Assembly (NCBI RefSeq): GCF_022012435.1
Contig: NZ_JAKLUA010000004.1
Span: forward strand, 186,001 to 250,000
Source: Bradyrhizobium zhengyangense
GTDB lineage: Bacteria; Pseudomonadota; Alphaproteobacteria; Rhizobiales; Xanthobacteraceae
DNA: 64,000 bases
Direction: 5' to 3'
Part shown: positions 19,471 to 28,096 of the stretch, one piece after another
Layout: every line of letters starts with the position of its first letter
Numbering within the stretch: position 1 is the first letter of the stretch
Notes under the pieces: generated by a model
Seen by the model: the letters and a program-made list of their open reading frames with translations, nothing else
The model's database searches: none
Told to the model about the DNA's origin: nothing
Position numbers and translations under genes: made by a program

Positions 19471-20880
19471 TCACTCCGCTGCTTCAGCGACATGGCTTTT
19501 GAGCTCCGCAAACTTCGCTGCCATCGTCGGATTGGAGCGAGTCAACTTCTTGATCGTCACGTCCTGCGCCTTGTCGTTCGCGAGGCGCAGGTTGCGGTCC
19601 GCGCCGATCAGCGCATCTTTGGTCTTCTGCAGATGATCAATGGACTTGTCGATCTCGGTGATTGCGGTCTGAAAATTCCTAGAAGCTAGATCGTAGTTCT
19701 TCGAGAACGCCGTCTTAAAGGTCTCCAGCTGGTTTTCAAACTGGGTGATGTCGATGTTCTGCGCCTTCACCAGCGCCAGCTCAGTCTTGTACTTCAGCGA
19801 GTTGATCGCGGCATTCCGCAAGAGCGTAATCATTGGCAGGAAGAACTGCGGCCGGATCACATACATTTTCGTATACCGGTGGAAGACGTCGACAATGCCG
19901 GCGTTGTAGAGTTCGTTGTCCGGCTCAAGCAAGGAGACCAGGATGGCATACTCGCAGCCCTTCTCCGTCCGGTCCCGGTCAAGCTCCTTGAGGAAGTCCT
20001 CGTTCTTGCTCTTCGTGGCGGTTTTGTCGCTTTCGTTCTTCATCTCGAACATGATCGAGATGATCTCGGTGCCGGCGTCGTCCGAGTCGCGGAAGATATA
20101 GTCGCCCTTGCTGCCGGTCCGCGCGTCATTGTCCTTCTCGAAGTACGCTCGCGGAAAGGCCATCGCGCGCACCCGGTTGAACTCGGTCTCACAGTGCTGT
20201 TCGAGGGTCTCGCCAACCATCTTCGTCGAGAGGCGGGCCTTCATGTCTTTCAGGCGCTCGATCGCGTCGTCGCGATCCTTGATCTGCGTTTCGTACTTGT
20301 CTTTCAGCGACTGCTCGGAGAGCTGCTTTTCAAGCTGGACCTGCTTCATGCCGTTCTTCAGCTCATCGCGCTCCTTTTCGATGGCACCGACCGCCTCGGT
20401 CACGGCGAGTTTCTTCTCAAGCTCAACAGCCTGCAACTTGGCCTTCAGCTCCTGAATTTCCTTTTCCTTGGCAGCAGAGGCCTTGTGCAGCTCGCCGGCC
20501 AACAGGGCATCGGCAAGCTCCGAGGCCGCTTTCTTGTCGCGCTCGGACTCGGCCAGCGCGTTTGCCAACCGGTCACGCTCTTTTTCTACTGTGCTGAGCG
20601 CCTCGCTGACGGCGAGTTTCCGGGCGACCTCGCTTCCCTCAAGCTTGGACTTCAACTCCAGGATCTCGGCATCCTTGGCGGCCGCAGTCTTCTGCAGATC
20701 GTTGCGGACCTGGGCCTTCGCCAATTCCACGGTGCTCTGCTTGTCACGCTCGGCCAACTCTAATCGTTTGTGGAGTTGTTGGGCGAAATCGGCGTCGCGG
20801 ACCTGCTTCAAGATATCCGCGTAGCCGGACTCATCGACCTTGAAGGCCTTATCGCAATGGGGACAGATGATCTCGTGCAT
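19471..20880 (-). CDS. DUF2130 protein: zinc-knuckle-like, coiled coil, PD-(D/E)XK-like domain
   Basis: About 469 residues. An N-terminal CPHC (residues 6-9) precedes a very long coiled coil (about 30-215) that contains an internal duplication (two units starting [13 protein letters not shown] and [13 protein letters not shown], roughly 70 residues apart). The DUF2130 domain (about 220-400) follows. Within it Asp260 (KGDYIF) and Glu279-x-Lys281 (FEMKN) fit a PD-(D/E)XK nuclease core; this reading is inference. DUF2130 proteins recur in accessory regions and their function is not established. The start is taken at MHEIICPHC; a TTG 13 codons upstream (20919) is an alternative. Confidence 0.85.
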   Translation of the reverse strand: MHEIICPHCDKAFKVDESGYADILKQVRDADFAQQLHKRLELAERDKQSTVELAKAQVRNDLQKTAAAKDAEILELKSKLEGSEVARKLAVSEALSTVEKERDRLANALAESERDKKAASELADALLAGELHKASAAKEKEIQELKAKLQAVELEKKLAVTEAVGAIEKERDELKNGMKQVQLEKQLSEQSLKDKYETQIKDRDDAIERLKDMKARLSTKMVGETLEQHCETEFNRVRAMAFPRAYFEKDNDARTGSKGDYIFRDSDDAGTEIISIMFEMKNESDKTATKSKNEDFLKELDRDRTEKGCEYAILVSLLEPDNELYNAGIVDVFHRYTKMYVIRPQFFLPMITLLRNAAINSLKYKTELALVKAQNIDITQFENQLETFKTAFSKNYDLASRNFQTAITEIDKSIDHLQKTKDALIGADRNLRLANDKAQDVTIKKLTRSNPTMAAKFAELKSHVAEAAE

Positions 20881-21073
20881 GGCTCCTGTCCGGATCGGGG
20901 CGGCTGCAGTTGTGTTCAATTACGGCGCGGAATCGCCCTGTCGCCATGAGAACAAAATTAGAACAAAGCATTTTGGAGGGTCAAGCCGGAAGCTGCGGTT
21001 TTGCGCAACTTGCTAGAGGAAATTCTCCACTTCTCGACGCTAATCAGCGGTTTCAGGACGGGGGTCTCGACGG

Positions 21074-21961
21074 CTAACGCCAACGTGCCTGCTGATCTTT
21101 GAAGCGCTGCGCCGACGTCCGGTCGTCATCTGCCTCTTCGGCCTCCTCAACCTCAAGCCAGAGCATCAACAGCGCGTAACCGTCTTGCTGAGGATACATT
21201 TGCTCAAAAAGCTCGGCGCGCTGGCCGGGCTTCAGATCTACCCATTGCTCCGGGCTGATCGCCGAAAGTTCACTTGCGACCCGTGGACGCTGATCCTTTG
21301 CACGGAAGATCGACGTTCTCGGGACCGGCTTGCCGTAGGGGACCGATATCCACGGGAAGGTAGGCCGCTTATGCGCGCGCTTAACGATGCCGTCCTCGAT
21401 CACCACGACAGCGATTTCTTGGGGATGATACCTAGCGTAAGCACGCGCGGCGGCTTCTTTGCTCACATTGAAATGCTGCGCGATCATGGGCACGTGTTCG
21501 AGCGTTGGGTCTCCTTTGGGAATGAACTTCCGCAGTATGGGTGGCGGAATCAGGATGAGCCCGGAGAACTCGTTTGCTTCTGCTTCCATGCGCGCATAGC
21601 GGTTCGTCTGGTCCAGCGACCAATTGGTCATGTCGGCGCGTGAGCATAAGAATTTGCCGGTTTCGACAGGCTTGTGGGTCGCGATTAGGAAATGCCCCAG
21701 CTCATGGCCGATGGTGAACCTGCGGCGCCCCTCCGGGGCCGCTTGATTGACCAGGATGATGCCAGTCGAGCGATCTTCATCCGTCAAGAGCCCGCCTTCG
21801 AACCCGACCGTGGTCAACGGCGCGATCTTCTCGACGTCCAGTTGACGGGCCAGTTCCTCGATCGGCATCGGGATCGGAATGTCTTTTTCAACGGATAGAA
21901 TCTTGGTGGCGAGGCCCATCGGCGAGCCCGTGTCAGCCAAATCTATCCGTGTGATCTTCAT
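21074..21961 (-). CDS. ImmA/IrrE-family metallopeptidase (anti-repressor type)
   Basis: 295 residues from MKITRIDLAD. The zinc-protease motif HELGH is visible in FTIGHELGHFLIATH, with the downstream Glu in AEANEFSGLILIPP, the ImmA/IrrE signature. A C-terminal extension of about 130 residues follows. Two bases separate its start from the stop of the XRE gene, and AAAGGA within that gene's end serves as ribosome site, so the pair is coupled. In ICEBs1 ImmA and in CapP of CBASS loci such proteases cleave the partner repressor on damage or infection. Here the partner would be the adjacent XRE protein. A much longer frame upstream (to 22294) overlaps the repressor and is not used. Confidence 0.9.
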   Translation of the reverse strand: MKITRIDLADTGSPMGLATKILSVEKDIPIPMPIEELARQLDVEKIAPLTTVGFEGGLLTDEDRSTGIILVNQAAPEGRRRFTIGHELGHFLIATHKPVETGKFLCSRADMTNWSLDQTNRYARMEAEANEFSGLILIPPPILRKFIPKGDPTLEHVPMIAQHFNVSKEAAARAYARYHPQEIAVVVIEDGIVKRAHKRPTFPWISVPYGKPVPRTSIFRAKDQRPRVASELSAISPEQWVDLKPGQRAELFEQMYPQQDGYALLMLWLEVEEAEEADDDRTSAQRFKDQQARWR

Positions 21962-21963
21962 GA

Positions 21964-22290
21964 CTATCCTTTCGGCTTCCTGGTTTTTAGGTGGTCCATC
22001 ATCACCTGAATGGCCTGCCGGTCGGCGGGACTTAGCTCTTTCAGCTCCCGGTACATCGCGACGACCTGAGGATCGACATCCTTGGCGGCAGGGTTTTCGC
22101 CAATCATTTCCGCTACGCTGACGCCAAAGCATTTCGCCAACTTGGTGAGAAGTTCGATGGAAGGATTGCTGCTCTTTCCGGTCTCTAAATCCCAAATGTG
22201 AGCCTTGGAGGCTCCAACCTCGTCGGCGACGTCCTGGAGCGACTTTTTCTTTTTGACGCGCAGTTCTTTTATTTTTGAAGCCAGTGACAT
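21964..22290 (-). CDS. XRE-family repressor paired with the ImmA-type protease
   Basis: 108 residues. An HTH_3 domain occupies about 5-62 (IKELRVKKKKSLQDVADEVG, KAHIWDLETGKSSNPSIELL) and a helical tail (about 75-108) probably dimerises or carries the cleavage site. GAGG precedes the MSLASKIKE start by 6 bases. It is divergent from the operon beginning at 22444, and the shared gap has GTAC-containing repeats overlapping a strong promoter, so repression of that operon is likely. The arrangement repressor, protease, divergent nucleotidyltransferase operon parallels CapH/CapP control of CBASS. Confidence 0.9.
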   Translation of the reverse strand: MSLASKIKELRVKKKKSLQDVADEVGASKAHIWDLETGKSSNPSIELLTKLAKCFGVSVAEMIGENPAAKDVDPQVVAMYRELKELSPADRQAIQVMMDHLKTRKPKG

Positions 22291-22353
22291 CCACATCCTC
22301 TGTCGAATCTCAACGGCGCGGACTTTTGGGGCCGCGCCGTTGATCTGACGATT

Positions 22354-22437
22354 TTGTACCACGGCCATTGACGACGGGCAAATCGTACAGATATAATTGT
22401 ACAGAATCGTCGACATGGGTCGGGGATCGGAAAGGAG
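22354..22437 (+). promoter_or_regulatory. Promoter with overlapping operator for the nucleotidyltransferase operon
   Basis: A near-consensus promoter: TTGACG at 22368-22373, 18-bp spacer, TATAAT at 22392-22397. GTAC repeats cluster over it: TTGTAC at 22354, GTACAGA at 22385-22391 and GTACAGA at 22399-22405, the last two flanking the -10 box. This is a good candidate operator for the divergent XRE repressor. AAAGGAG at 22431-22437 is the ribosome site for the first gene, 6 bases before its ATG. Confidence 0.7.
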
Positions 22438-22443
22438 TGACTT

Positions 22444-22662
22444 ATGTCGAAATCGTCCAAGGGCAGCGGTCCTTACCGTAGCGCAACCACCGGGCAGTAC
22501 GTGACCCCCAAGTATGGTCGCAGCCACCCGAGCACAACGGTCCACGAGGCGGCCGGCAAGCACGGCTCCAGCGGGCCGCACTACCGCAGTGCGATCTCCG
22601 GCCGTTACGTCACCACCAAGCGCGGCCAGTCCCACGCCAACACCACTGTGAAGGACAAGTAA
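22444..22662 (+). CDS. Small two-repeat protein, first gene of the operon
   Basis: 72 residues, very basic and hydrophilic, built from two copies of a motif of about 25 residues: GPYRSATTGQYVTPKYGRSH and PHYRSAISGRYVTTKRGQSH, each followed by xxTTV. No membrane span or catalytic residues. Similar small proteins of unknown function are common in rhizobia. It heads the operon behind a strong promoter and ribosome site. A nucleic-acid-binding or regulatory role is possible but unproven. Confidence 0.75.
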   Translation: MSKSSKGSGPYRSATTGQYVTPKYGRSHPSTTVHEAAGKHGSSGPHYRSAISGRYVTTKRGQSHANTTVKDK

Positions 22663-22664
22663 CG

Positions 22665-22928
22665 ATGAACTTTCTTCACAACGACCTGGGCTTTCTCAAC
22701 AGCGGCGCAGTGGTCGAGGTCAGCCTCGATCACGCCGCCAACGTGCGGCTGATGGACGCTGGCAACTTCCAGAGCTACCGCCAGGGCGGACAGCACCAGT
22801 TCTTCGGCGGTGAGGCGCGCCGGTCACCGATCAGGTTGCGGGTGCCGCAGTCGGGTCATTGGCATGTAGCCATCGACCTGGGCGGCCGTGCCGGCACGAT
22901 CCGGGCCGGTGTCCGGGTCTTTTCTTAG
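22665..22928 (+). CDS. DUF1883 domain protein
   Basis: 87 residues, a complete small DUF1883 domain: NFLHNDLGFLNSGAVVEV, ANVRLMDAGNFQSYRQG, then the characteristic GHWHVAIDLGG and RAGVRVFS end. The start is 2 bases after the previous stop. From memory, DUF1883 also occurs fused to TIR domains in some bacteria, which would link it to immunity; this needs checking. Its role here is unknown, but its place directly before the nucleotidyltransferase suggests a component or modulator of that system. Confidence 0.85.
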   Translation: MNFLHNDLGFLNSGAVVEVSLDHAANVRLMDAGNFQSYRQGGQHQFFGGEARRSPIRLRVPQSGHWHVAIDLGGRAGTIRAGVRVFS

Positions 22929-22940
22929 AGGCATACCTTG

Positions 22941-23753
22941 ATGAATGCGCTCGATCTCTACGGCTACACTAATCCTCAAGGTTGGCGCATGATGTCCGAA
23001 CAGGACTACCTGAACGCCATTCTGCTGCGCGAGCAGGTAGCCACCGGTCTCGCCTCGCCCGCCTTCTTTGTGCCGGGCGCGATCAGGCCGGTGATCGAGC
23101 AATGGGCGGGCCGATTCCTCCAAGACGTCACGGCAAGCGGCTCCTACGCCAAGGGTACCGCCAACCACAGTGGCACCGATCTCGACCTGTTCATCGCGTT
23201 GTCCCCCGAGACCCCTGAAACCCTGTCCGATATTCACAAGACGCTGGTCGTTGCGCTCAAAGCGGCGGGTTACCAGCCGCGCCTCCAGAACGTCTCCATT
23301 GGGATCAAGGTTCACGGCTATTCGGTCGATCTGGTGCCGGGCAAGCGCCAGAACTGGCTGTTCAATGACTACAGCCTGTACAAGCGACGCGGCGACACTT
23401 GGACCAAGACCGACATCTCGCAGCACATCACGAAGGTGAAAAACTCCGGGCGGCAGGCCGAAATCCGGCTGATCAAGCTCTGGCGGACGCAGAAGGGCCT
23501 GGAGTTTCCGTCGTTCTGTCTTGAACTTGCGGTCATTAGGGCACTCGAAACTGCATGGCTGACGCCGCTCGGCGACAACATGCGCACCGTATTCGCCTAT
23601 CTGCGCGACAATATCGCCACGGCAAGATTCGTCGATCCTGCCAACACCAACAACACTATCTCGGACGATCTCACTGCCGCCGAGAAGCAGGCGATCAAGA
23701 AGGCCGCCGCGGCTGCGCTCGCCGCGCCTTATTGGCGAGACATTGTCGTATGA
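22941..23753 (+). CDS. CD-NTase/OAS-like nucleotidyltransferase
   Basis: 270 residues. The pol-beta-type nucleotidyltransferase signature is complete: Gly67-Ser68 in SGSYAKGT, Asp80 and Asp82 in GTDLDLFI, and a third acidic residue Asp130 in YSVDLVPG. The C-terminal half carries the OAS1-C/CD-NTase-like helical motif IRLIKLWRTQKG plus FPSFCLELAVIRAL. It should therefore make an oligonucleotide second messenger or transfer a nucleotide. The start MNALDLYG follows GAGG; a TTG one codon earlier is less likely. It overlaps the next gene by ATGA. Whether it makes a cyclic product cannot be read from sequence. Confidence 0.85.
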   Translation: MNALDLYGYTNPQGWRMMSEQDYLNAILLREQVATGLASPAFFVPGAIRPVIEQWAGRFLQDVTASGSYAKGTANHSGTDLDLFIALSPETPETLSDIHKTLVVALKAAGYQPRLQNVSIGIKVHGYSVDLVPGKRQNWLFNDYSLYKRRGDTWTKTDISQHITKVKNSGRQAEIRLIKLWRTQKGLEFPSFCLELAVIRALETAWLTPLGDNMRTVFAYLRDNIATARFVDPANTNNTISDDLTAAEKQAIKKAAAAALAAPYWRDIVV

Positions 23754-24469
23754 GCGGCTGGTCGCTCGAGACCCTTCTGGCCGGGCTTCACGGCGAGATC
23801 TCGCTACGCCTTGAACGCAGCCGGGCGGCAATCGGCCATCCGGTGGCAAAGGGCGATGCCACTGAAGGCATTTGGATCGAGCTGCTCAAGAACTATCTGC
23901 CGGAACGGTATCGCGTCGACAGGGCGTTTGTGATCGACAGCACCGATACGACCAGCCAGCAGATCGACATTGTCGTCTATGATCGCCAATATACGCCGCT
24001 GATCTTCAAGCAGGACGGCACATTAGTGATCCCGGCTGAAAGCGTGTACGCCGTCTTTGAAGCCAAGCAATCCATCGATGCCGATCAGGTCGAGTATGCC
24101 GCCAAGAAGATCGCGAGCGTGCGCTCTCTGTATCGCACCAGCCTACCCATACCGTCTGCGGCCGGTGTGCAGCCTGCCAAGCCGCCCGGGCACATCATTG
24201 GCGGGCTTCTGACATTCGAAAGCGAGTGGAATCCGCCGATGGGCGCCCCGTTGCTGAAAGCGCTGGCGACAGCTGAGGCGACGGCATCGCTCGACCTTGG
24301 ATGCGTGGCGGCCCACGGCATCTTCATGAGGCAGGACGACGGGAACGTCCTCGAAGCCGACAAGCGCGCCGCAACAGCCTTCCTGCTGGAATTGATCGCG
24401 AGACTGCAGACGTCCGCGACCGTCCCGATGATCGACGTGCGGGCATACGCGAGATTCCTGAAGGGCTAG
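23750..24469 (+). CDS. DUF6602-like protein with PD-(D/E)XK-type signature, putative effector
   Basis: 239 residues. The region LKNYLPERYRVDRAFVIDS, QQIDIVVYDRQYTPL and PAESVYAVFEAKQSID matches DUF6602-type proteins as I recall them. Asp73 (QIDIV) and Glu104-x-Lys106 (FEAK) with an upstream Glu39 fit a restriction-endonuclease-like core. It is translationally coupled to the nucleotidyltransferase through an ATGA overlap, so the two products probably work in fixed ratio. If the enzyme upstream makes a signal, this is the natural effector, perhaps a DNA nuclease. No known nucleotide-binding domain such as SAVED is visible, so how it would sense the signal is unclear. Confidence 0.75.
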   Translation: MSGWSLETLLAGLHGEISLRLERSRAAIGHPVAKGDATEGIWIELLKNYLPERYRVDRAFVIDSTDTTSQQIDIVVYDRQYTPLIFKQDGTLVIPAESVYAVFEAKQSIDADQVEYAAKKIASVRSLYRTSLPIPSAAGVQPAKPPGHIIGGLLTFESEWNPPMGAPLLKALATAEATASLDLGCVAAHGIFMRQDDGNVLEADKRAATAFLLELIARLQTSATVPMIDVRAYARFLKG

Positions 24470-24595
24470 CTCGTGGGAATTGGCGTGGGGTCTCGACGCC
24501 GATCGGCGTAGCACCCCGTTGACAACTTGACCTGAGCGGGGACATTGCATCGCGCCGATTCACAGTCCTATCGAAGGCGAAGGGAGCATTTTCCG

Positions 24596-25522
24596 ATGGA
24601 CGATCCACGCGATCATCACGTCGTTCCACAATTTTTCCTCCGCAACTTCGCCATTGACGAGGCTCACACCAAGGTAACCACCCTGGCTAAGGAGGGAGCC
24701 GTCGCCGTGTGGATGGAGCGTTCGATCAAGAGCATCGGGTACGAGCGTGACTTTTATGTACATATGCAGGGCAATCGCCCGATTTCGGTCGAGACGGATA
24801 TCAACCGGACGGTCGAGACGCCGATCAGTCGGAGCGACACCTGGGCCAAGATTGTCGCTGGACGTTCCGCCGACCTCGACCAGACCGACCGGCCTATTCT
24901 CTATTCGCTCGTTCGGCATCTCGAGGCCCGCACACCCCACTATCTTCAAACAAGCGCAGAGCTCGCCGCGATGGCGGCCGATGCTTCTTCCGAGATGGAG
25001 TTCACCCAGGACGAGCGGGAGATGTACGCGACCCTGCGCGCCAACCCAGAAGTTGCGAAGCTCATGTTCAACGCGATGGCCCTGCGCTCGTTTGCAGACG
25101 ATTATGACCGTTCGTTGATCCAGGTGGCACGGTCGCCGATCCCGCTCCGGACTTCGACCACGCCCGTACTGCCCGCACCTGCTCCTGCACATGCCGCGAT
25201 GCATTTGCCCCTCCCGGGCATGGTGCCGTTCCAGCGCGTGCTGGCGGTCGACCCGCACACGCTGATCCAGGTTGTCGTCGGCGACTTCGACGGAGCCTTC
25301 GTGAACGGGGAGATGCCGATCGAGCTGGCGCACGGCTTCAACCGCAATGTCGCGGGCCAATTCGCGCATTTTCCAAAGGTCCGGCACATGATCTGCGGAC
25401 GGGACCGGCTCGTCGAAGACATGACGTGGGCGCCGTTCGAACTCGCGGCAGACACTCCGGCTAAGATGATCTTTAAACGGCGATCCGCGCAGGCCACGGT
25501 TAGCGAAGGCCCCAAGGCTTGA
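24596..25522 (+). CDS. DUF4238 protein (HNH-like)
   Basis: 308 residues from MDDPRDHHVVPQFFLRNFA. The DHHVVPQFFLRNF opening is the hallmark of DUF4238, a family with an HNH-like N-terminal motif often found in defence islands. The remainder, with an alpha-helical middle (SLVRHLEARTPHYLQ) and a final FKRRSA, fits the same family. GGGAG lies about 10 bases upstream of the ATG. It is separated from the previous operon by about 125 bp and is probably transcribed separately. Function unknown. Confidence 0.8.
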   Translation: MDDPRDHHVVPQFFLRNFAIDEAHTKVTTLAKEGAVAVWMERSIKSIGYERDFYVHMQGNRPISVETDINRTVETPISRSDTWAKIVAGRSADLDQTDRPILYSLVRHLEARTPHYLQTSAELAAMAADASSEMEFTQDEREMYATLRANPEVAKLMFNAMALRSFADDYDRSLIQVARSPIPLRTSTTPVLPAPAPAHAAMHLPLPGMVPFQRVLAVDPHTLIQVVVGDFDGAFVNGEMPIELAHGFNRNVAGQFAHFPKVRHMICGRDRLVEDMTWAPFELAADTPAKMIFKRRSAQATVSEGPKA

Positions 25523-25630
25523 TTTCCACTCCCCGCGTCCGGCCAGCCCGAACCGAGCAAGGAATTGCGGCCTGAGCGATCGCCGTAGCAGCTGGGCGAA
25601 GGTGCTCGGGGCCAACCGTCGAGCTGTCCT

Positions 25631-26215
25631 GTGTCAGCCAGCATGACGGCGGTTCGCGCCCGTACTCAGTGCGAGGACGGCGTCGTTCACCTCATCCCTC
25701 AGCTTATCACCAACCTCTTGGCCGATCTATTGCTCACAAAGAGCGCGGTCCCCGGTACAAAAGTCACGATTCAATCATTGTGCTATCCAGCTGTTACTTC
25801 AGGGGCACTTAAGGATTTCCATGACGGACGGCCCGCCTTCACCGAAGATCATCCTGAGGCCGCAAAATGGCGCAGGCAGCGTCTGGCGTGGCTTGGCGAA
25901 GCAACCGCCGTTAACGACAACGTCGCGATCGCCAATATCGACGCCTATCCTTCCCGAACCTTCACTGACCATCATGTCCTGGCGGCCCTTCCCTCAAGCC
26001 GGGCGATGCTCGATTGGGCTCAGTCGACCCTTTTTCCTCAAGCGGAGCGCGACGAGAGGATGGTCGTCTGCATGAGGGCTGCGAAGGTCTGGGGCGTGAA
26101 GCCGGGCAACTGCATGGCAAGGCGTTATTCGCGCCGCAAACGACGCGCAGCGCGCCATATGAGGCAACGCAAGATGTGCGACGTCATTAAGCGAATGGCC
26201 CGGCGCTACGTCTAG
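25631..26215 (+). CDS. Hypothetical protein, possibly truncated
   Basis: 194 residues from GTG, or 190 from the ATG at 25643. Not recognised. The middle (WLGEATAVNDNVAIANIDAY, TFTDHHVLAALPSSRAMLDW, RMVVCMRAAKVWG) looks like a folded enzyme-like core, while the last 40 residues are extremely Arg-rich and may be read-through after a frameshift. No ribosome site is obvious. It could be a decayed gene of the island. Confidence 0.4.
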   Translation: MSASMTAVRARTQCEDGVVHLIPQLITNLLADLLLTKSAVPGTKVTIQSLCYPAVTSGALKDFHDGRPAFTEDHPEAAKWRRQRLAWLGEATAVNDNVAIANIDAYPSRTFTDHHVLAALPSSRAMLDWAQSTLFPQAERDERMVVCMRAAKVWGVKPGNCMARRYSRRKRRAARHMRQRKMCDVIKRMARRYV

Positions 26216-26471
26216 GGCCGGCACCTTTGCAGCTGCGTGTCGGGTTGGCCCGGAACGTGCACCAGGAGGGTGCGTCGCAAGGCTCATTGCCGATGCTTTT
26301 CAGCGCGAGCCAACGGCCGGGCAACGCGCCGAGTATATTGGGGTTTCTTGCGCTTGCTATTTCCTAGTGTCATACGAAGAAAGAATTTTATAGGTCGAGT
26401 TCACCGGACCTACCAAATTGCGGCGCAGCCAGACCCCTTGTGTATGAACCCTATTGCGAGAGAATGAAGTA

Positions 26472-26913
26472 ATGCAGGGCAACAGACCGAAGCTACCCCA
26501 CGACGGAGAGTTTAGTTTCAAACAGGCATGGCAAGCTGTTCGCGAATGGCAACGTTCCGACACGGTGCCGTATATGAAACGGAAGGCGGTAAGATACTTT
26601 GCTCCCCGTCTAGCGTTGTGGACCAGCGTCCTCTCTGGCCGGACATTGGTATTGGGCTTCGATCACACATTCCAGCGTAAACTTCCAGAGAGGCGGCGCG
26701 ATTGTCGTGTTAGCCGCCGCCGCGCTCTATGCTGTTCTTGAATGGCACGAACCGAGCACCGCCAATCTCAGCGGCGGTTCAGTCCTGCAATTCTGGTTTT
26801 ACAACCCGGCCTTTCTGCTTCCGTTTTTGGGGGCCGGTGGAACTCTGGTTTGGGGCTATGGCGATCTGCTCCCGTTCTTTGGCTCGTCAACCTGCATCAG
26901 CTCGAATGGATAA
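26472..26913 (+). pseudogene. Possible degraded small membrane-protein gene
   Basis: An open frame from ATG 26472 (GNRPKLPHDGEFSFKQAWQ ..., soluble) loses sense near 26690. A different frame then gives hydrophobic sequence (VLAAAALYAVLEWHE, LQFWFYNPAFLLPFLGAGG). Together they read like one membrane protein interrupted by an indel around 26660-26700. No family recognised; support is weak. Confidence 0.3.
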
Positions 26914-26918
26914 CTCCA

Positions 26919-26950
26919 ACTGACTAACTTTTCTTAATTTCCTTATCAGT
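26919..26950. repeat. 32-bp inverted-arm site, copy 3
   Basis: Left arm ACTGACTAA, 14-bp centre CTTTTCTTAATTTC, right arm CTTATCAGT. It lies 168 bp upstream of the Ntn hydrolase gene, between two gene modules of the island. Confidence 0.7.
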
Positions 26951-27118
26951 GGCCTGCCTCCATTTTGAGAAGTAATCTAGCGTTCTGCGACGACCTTCAG
27001 GCGTGAGATTGTACGACAGCGTTAGGTGTTGAGGACGCAACGGATGGCTCGACAGCCGCGATCTGCTCAAAGGTAAAATTTTCCTGACAGTGACTTGCAA
27101 ATTGCGAAGGAGGATTGA

Positions 27119-27940
27119 ATGACAACGGTACTGTCTTGGGTAACGTACCGAGCTGGAGATGCTCGTCGTCCGAACTCAATTTACATTGCTAGCGACAGCA
27201 GGATTACATGGCTTGGTCATAAGAGCCATTGGGACGGAGCTCGGAAAGTATTTGCGTGTCGAATAGAATCTCACATGTTTGGCTACTGCGGCGACGTTGT
27301 CTTCCCAAGCCTTGTGCTTGCACAGATTGTTTCGGCGATTGATAACGGCGTTCTGTTTCGAAGCACTGCGGATGCTCAAGAAAAGCAAGATGTCATTTGC
27401 GAGGCGTTAAAAACATCATTCACTCGAAGGAACGGAACTCCGGATCAAGACTTCTCAATCCTGCACTTAATGAGAGCCGGCGAAGAGGAATCAAGAGAAT
27501 TTTACGGCTGGGAGATTTCTTATGCGGTCAAGGCTCGGAGGTGGCACAGCAAGTCGCTCGAAGTTCCAATGACTACCGGCGTAGTCTCGCTTATCGGAAG
27601 CGGAAAGCCTTTCGCACGGAAATACATTGATCGCTGGGTAAATTCCGACGTGGGGAATCGAGGCAGCGCCATCTTTTCGGGCTTCTGCGATTCGCTGTTC
27701 TCGAACGAAGATCAGTATTCTGGGGGGATGCCGCAAGTTGCTGCACTTAACAAGGGTAGTCATGCGCAGATTATTGGATTCATCGAGAAGGGGCGTCACT
27801 ACTTGAACGGGCTACAAATTCTACCCGCTAGGTCCCTGCATCGGATAAAATGGACGGATCGCTATTTCCAAGATATCAATCCGACAACAATGCAACGGAA
27901 AACGGGGGCAAGACGGCGCATCCGACCAGTGGGATTATAG
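27119..27940 (+). CDS. Orphan Ntn-hydrolase/proteasome-like protein
   Basis: 273 residues. The opening MTTVLSWVTYRAG, SIYIASDSRITW, ARKVFACRIESHMFGYCGD and VFPSLVLAQIVSAI follow the proteasome beta/HslV pattern (N-terminal Thr, IASDSR, then Lys, then a GxxGD strand). Thr2 could become the catalytic N-terminal nucleophile after Met removal. The C-terminal half is divergent. GGAGG lies 6 bases before the ATG. There is no ATPase partner nearby, and the low-GC composition and island setting point to horizontal transfer. A protease role is inferred and the substrate is unknown. Confidence 0.65.
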   Translation: MTTVLSWVTYRAGDARRPNSIYIASDSRITWLGHKSHWDGARKVFACRIESHMFGYCGDVVFPSLVLAQIVSAIDNGVLFRSTADAQEKQDVICEALKTSFTRRNGTPDQDFSILHLMRAGEEESREFYGWEISYAVKARRWHSKSLEVPMTTGVVSLIGSGKPFARKYIDRWVNSDVGNRGSAIFSGFCDSLFSNEDQYSGGMPQVAALNKGSHAQIIGFIEKGRHYLNGLQILPARSLHRIKWTDRYFQDINPTTMQRKTGARRRIRPVGL

Positions 27941-28096
27941 ATTTTCCCCGCTTCCCCAAAACAAACACTGGCGACATTCAACGCTGCCGCTTTTACCAGC
28001 AGTGAGCGTGGATACTTTAGCTCTTCCTTGCTCTGACCTGCCACTGAGTATTTCCTCCAGAAGGAGTTAGAGTCCGCCCCGAAGAAGGACGGACAG

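Larger units (their letters stand above)
26216..27118. other. Mostly gene-free stretch of the island with decayed sequence
   Basis: About 900 bp. It holds a possible broken membrane-protein gene (26472-26913), 32-bp site copy 3 (26919-26950) and the upstream region of the Ntn hydrolase gene. AT content is visibly higher than in the chromosomal flanks. Confidence 0.5.
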
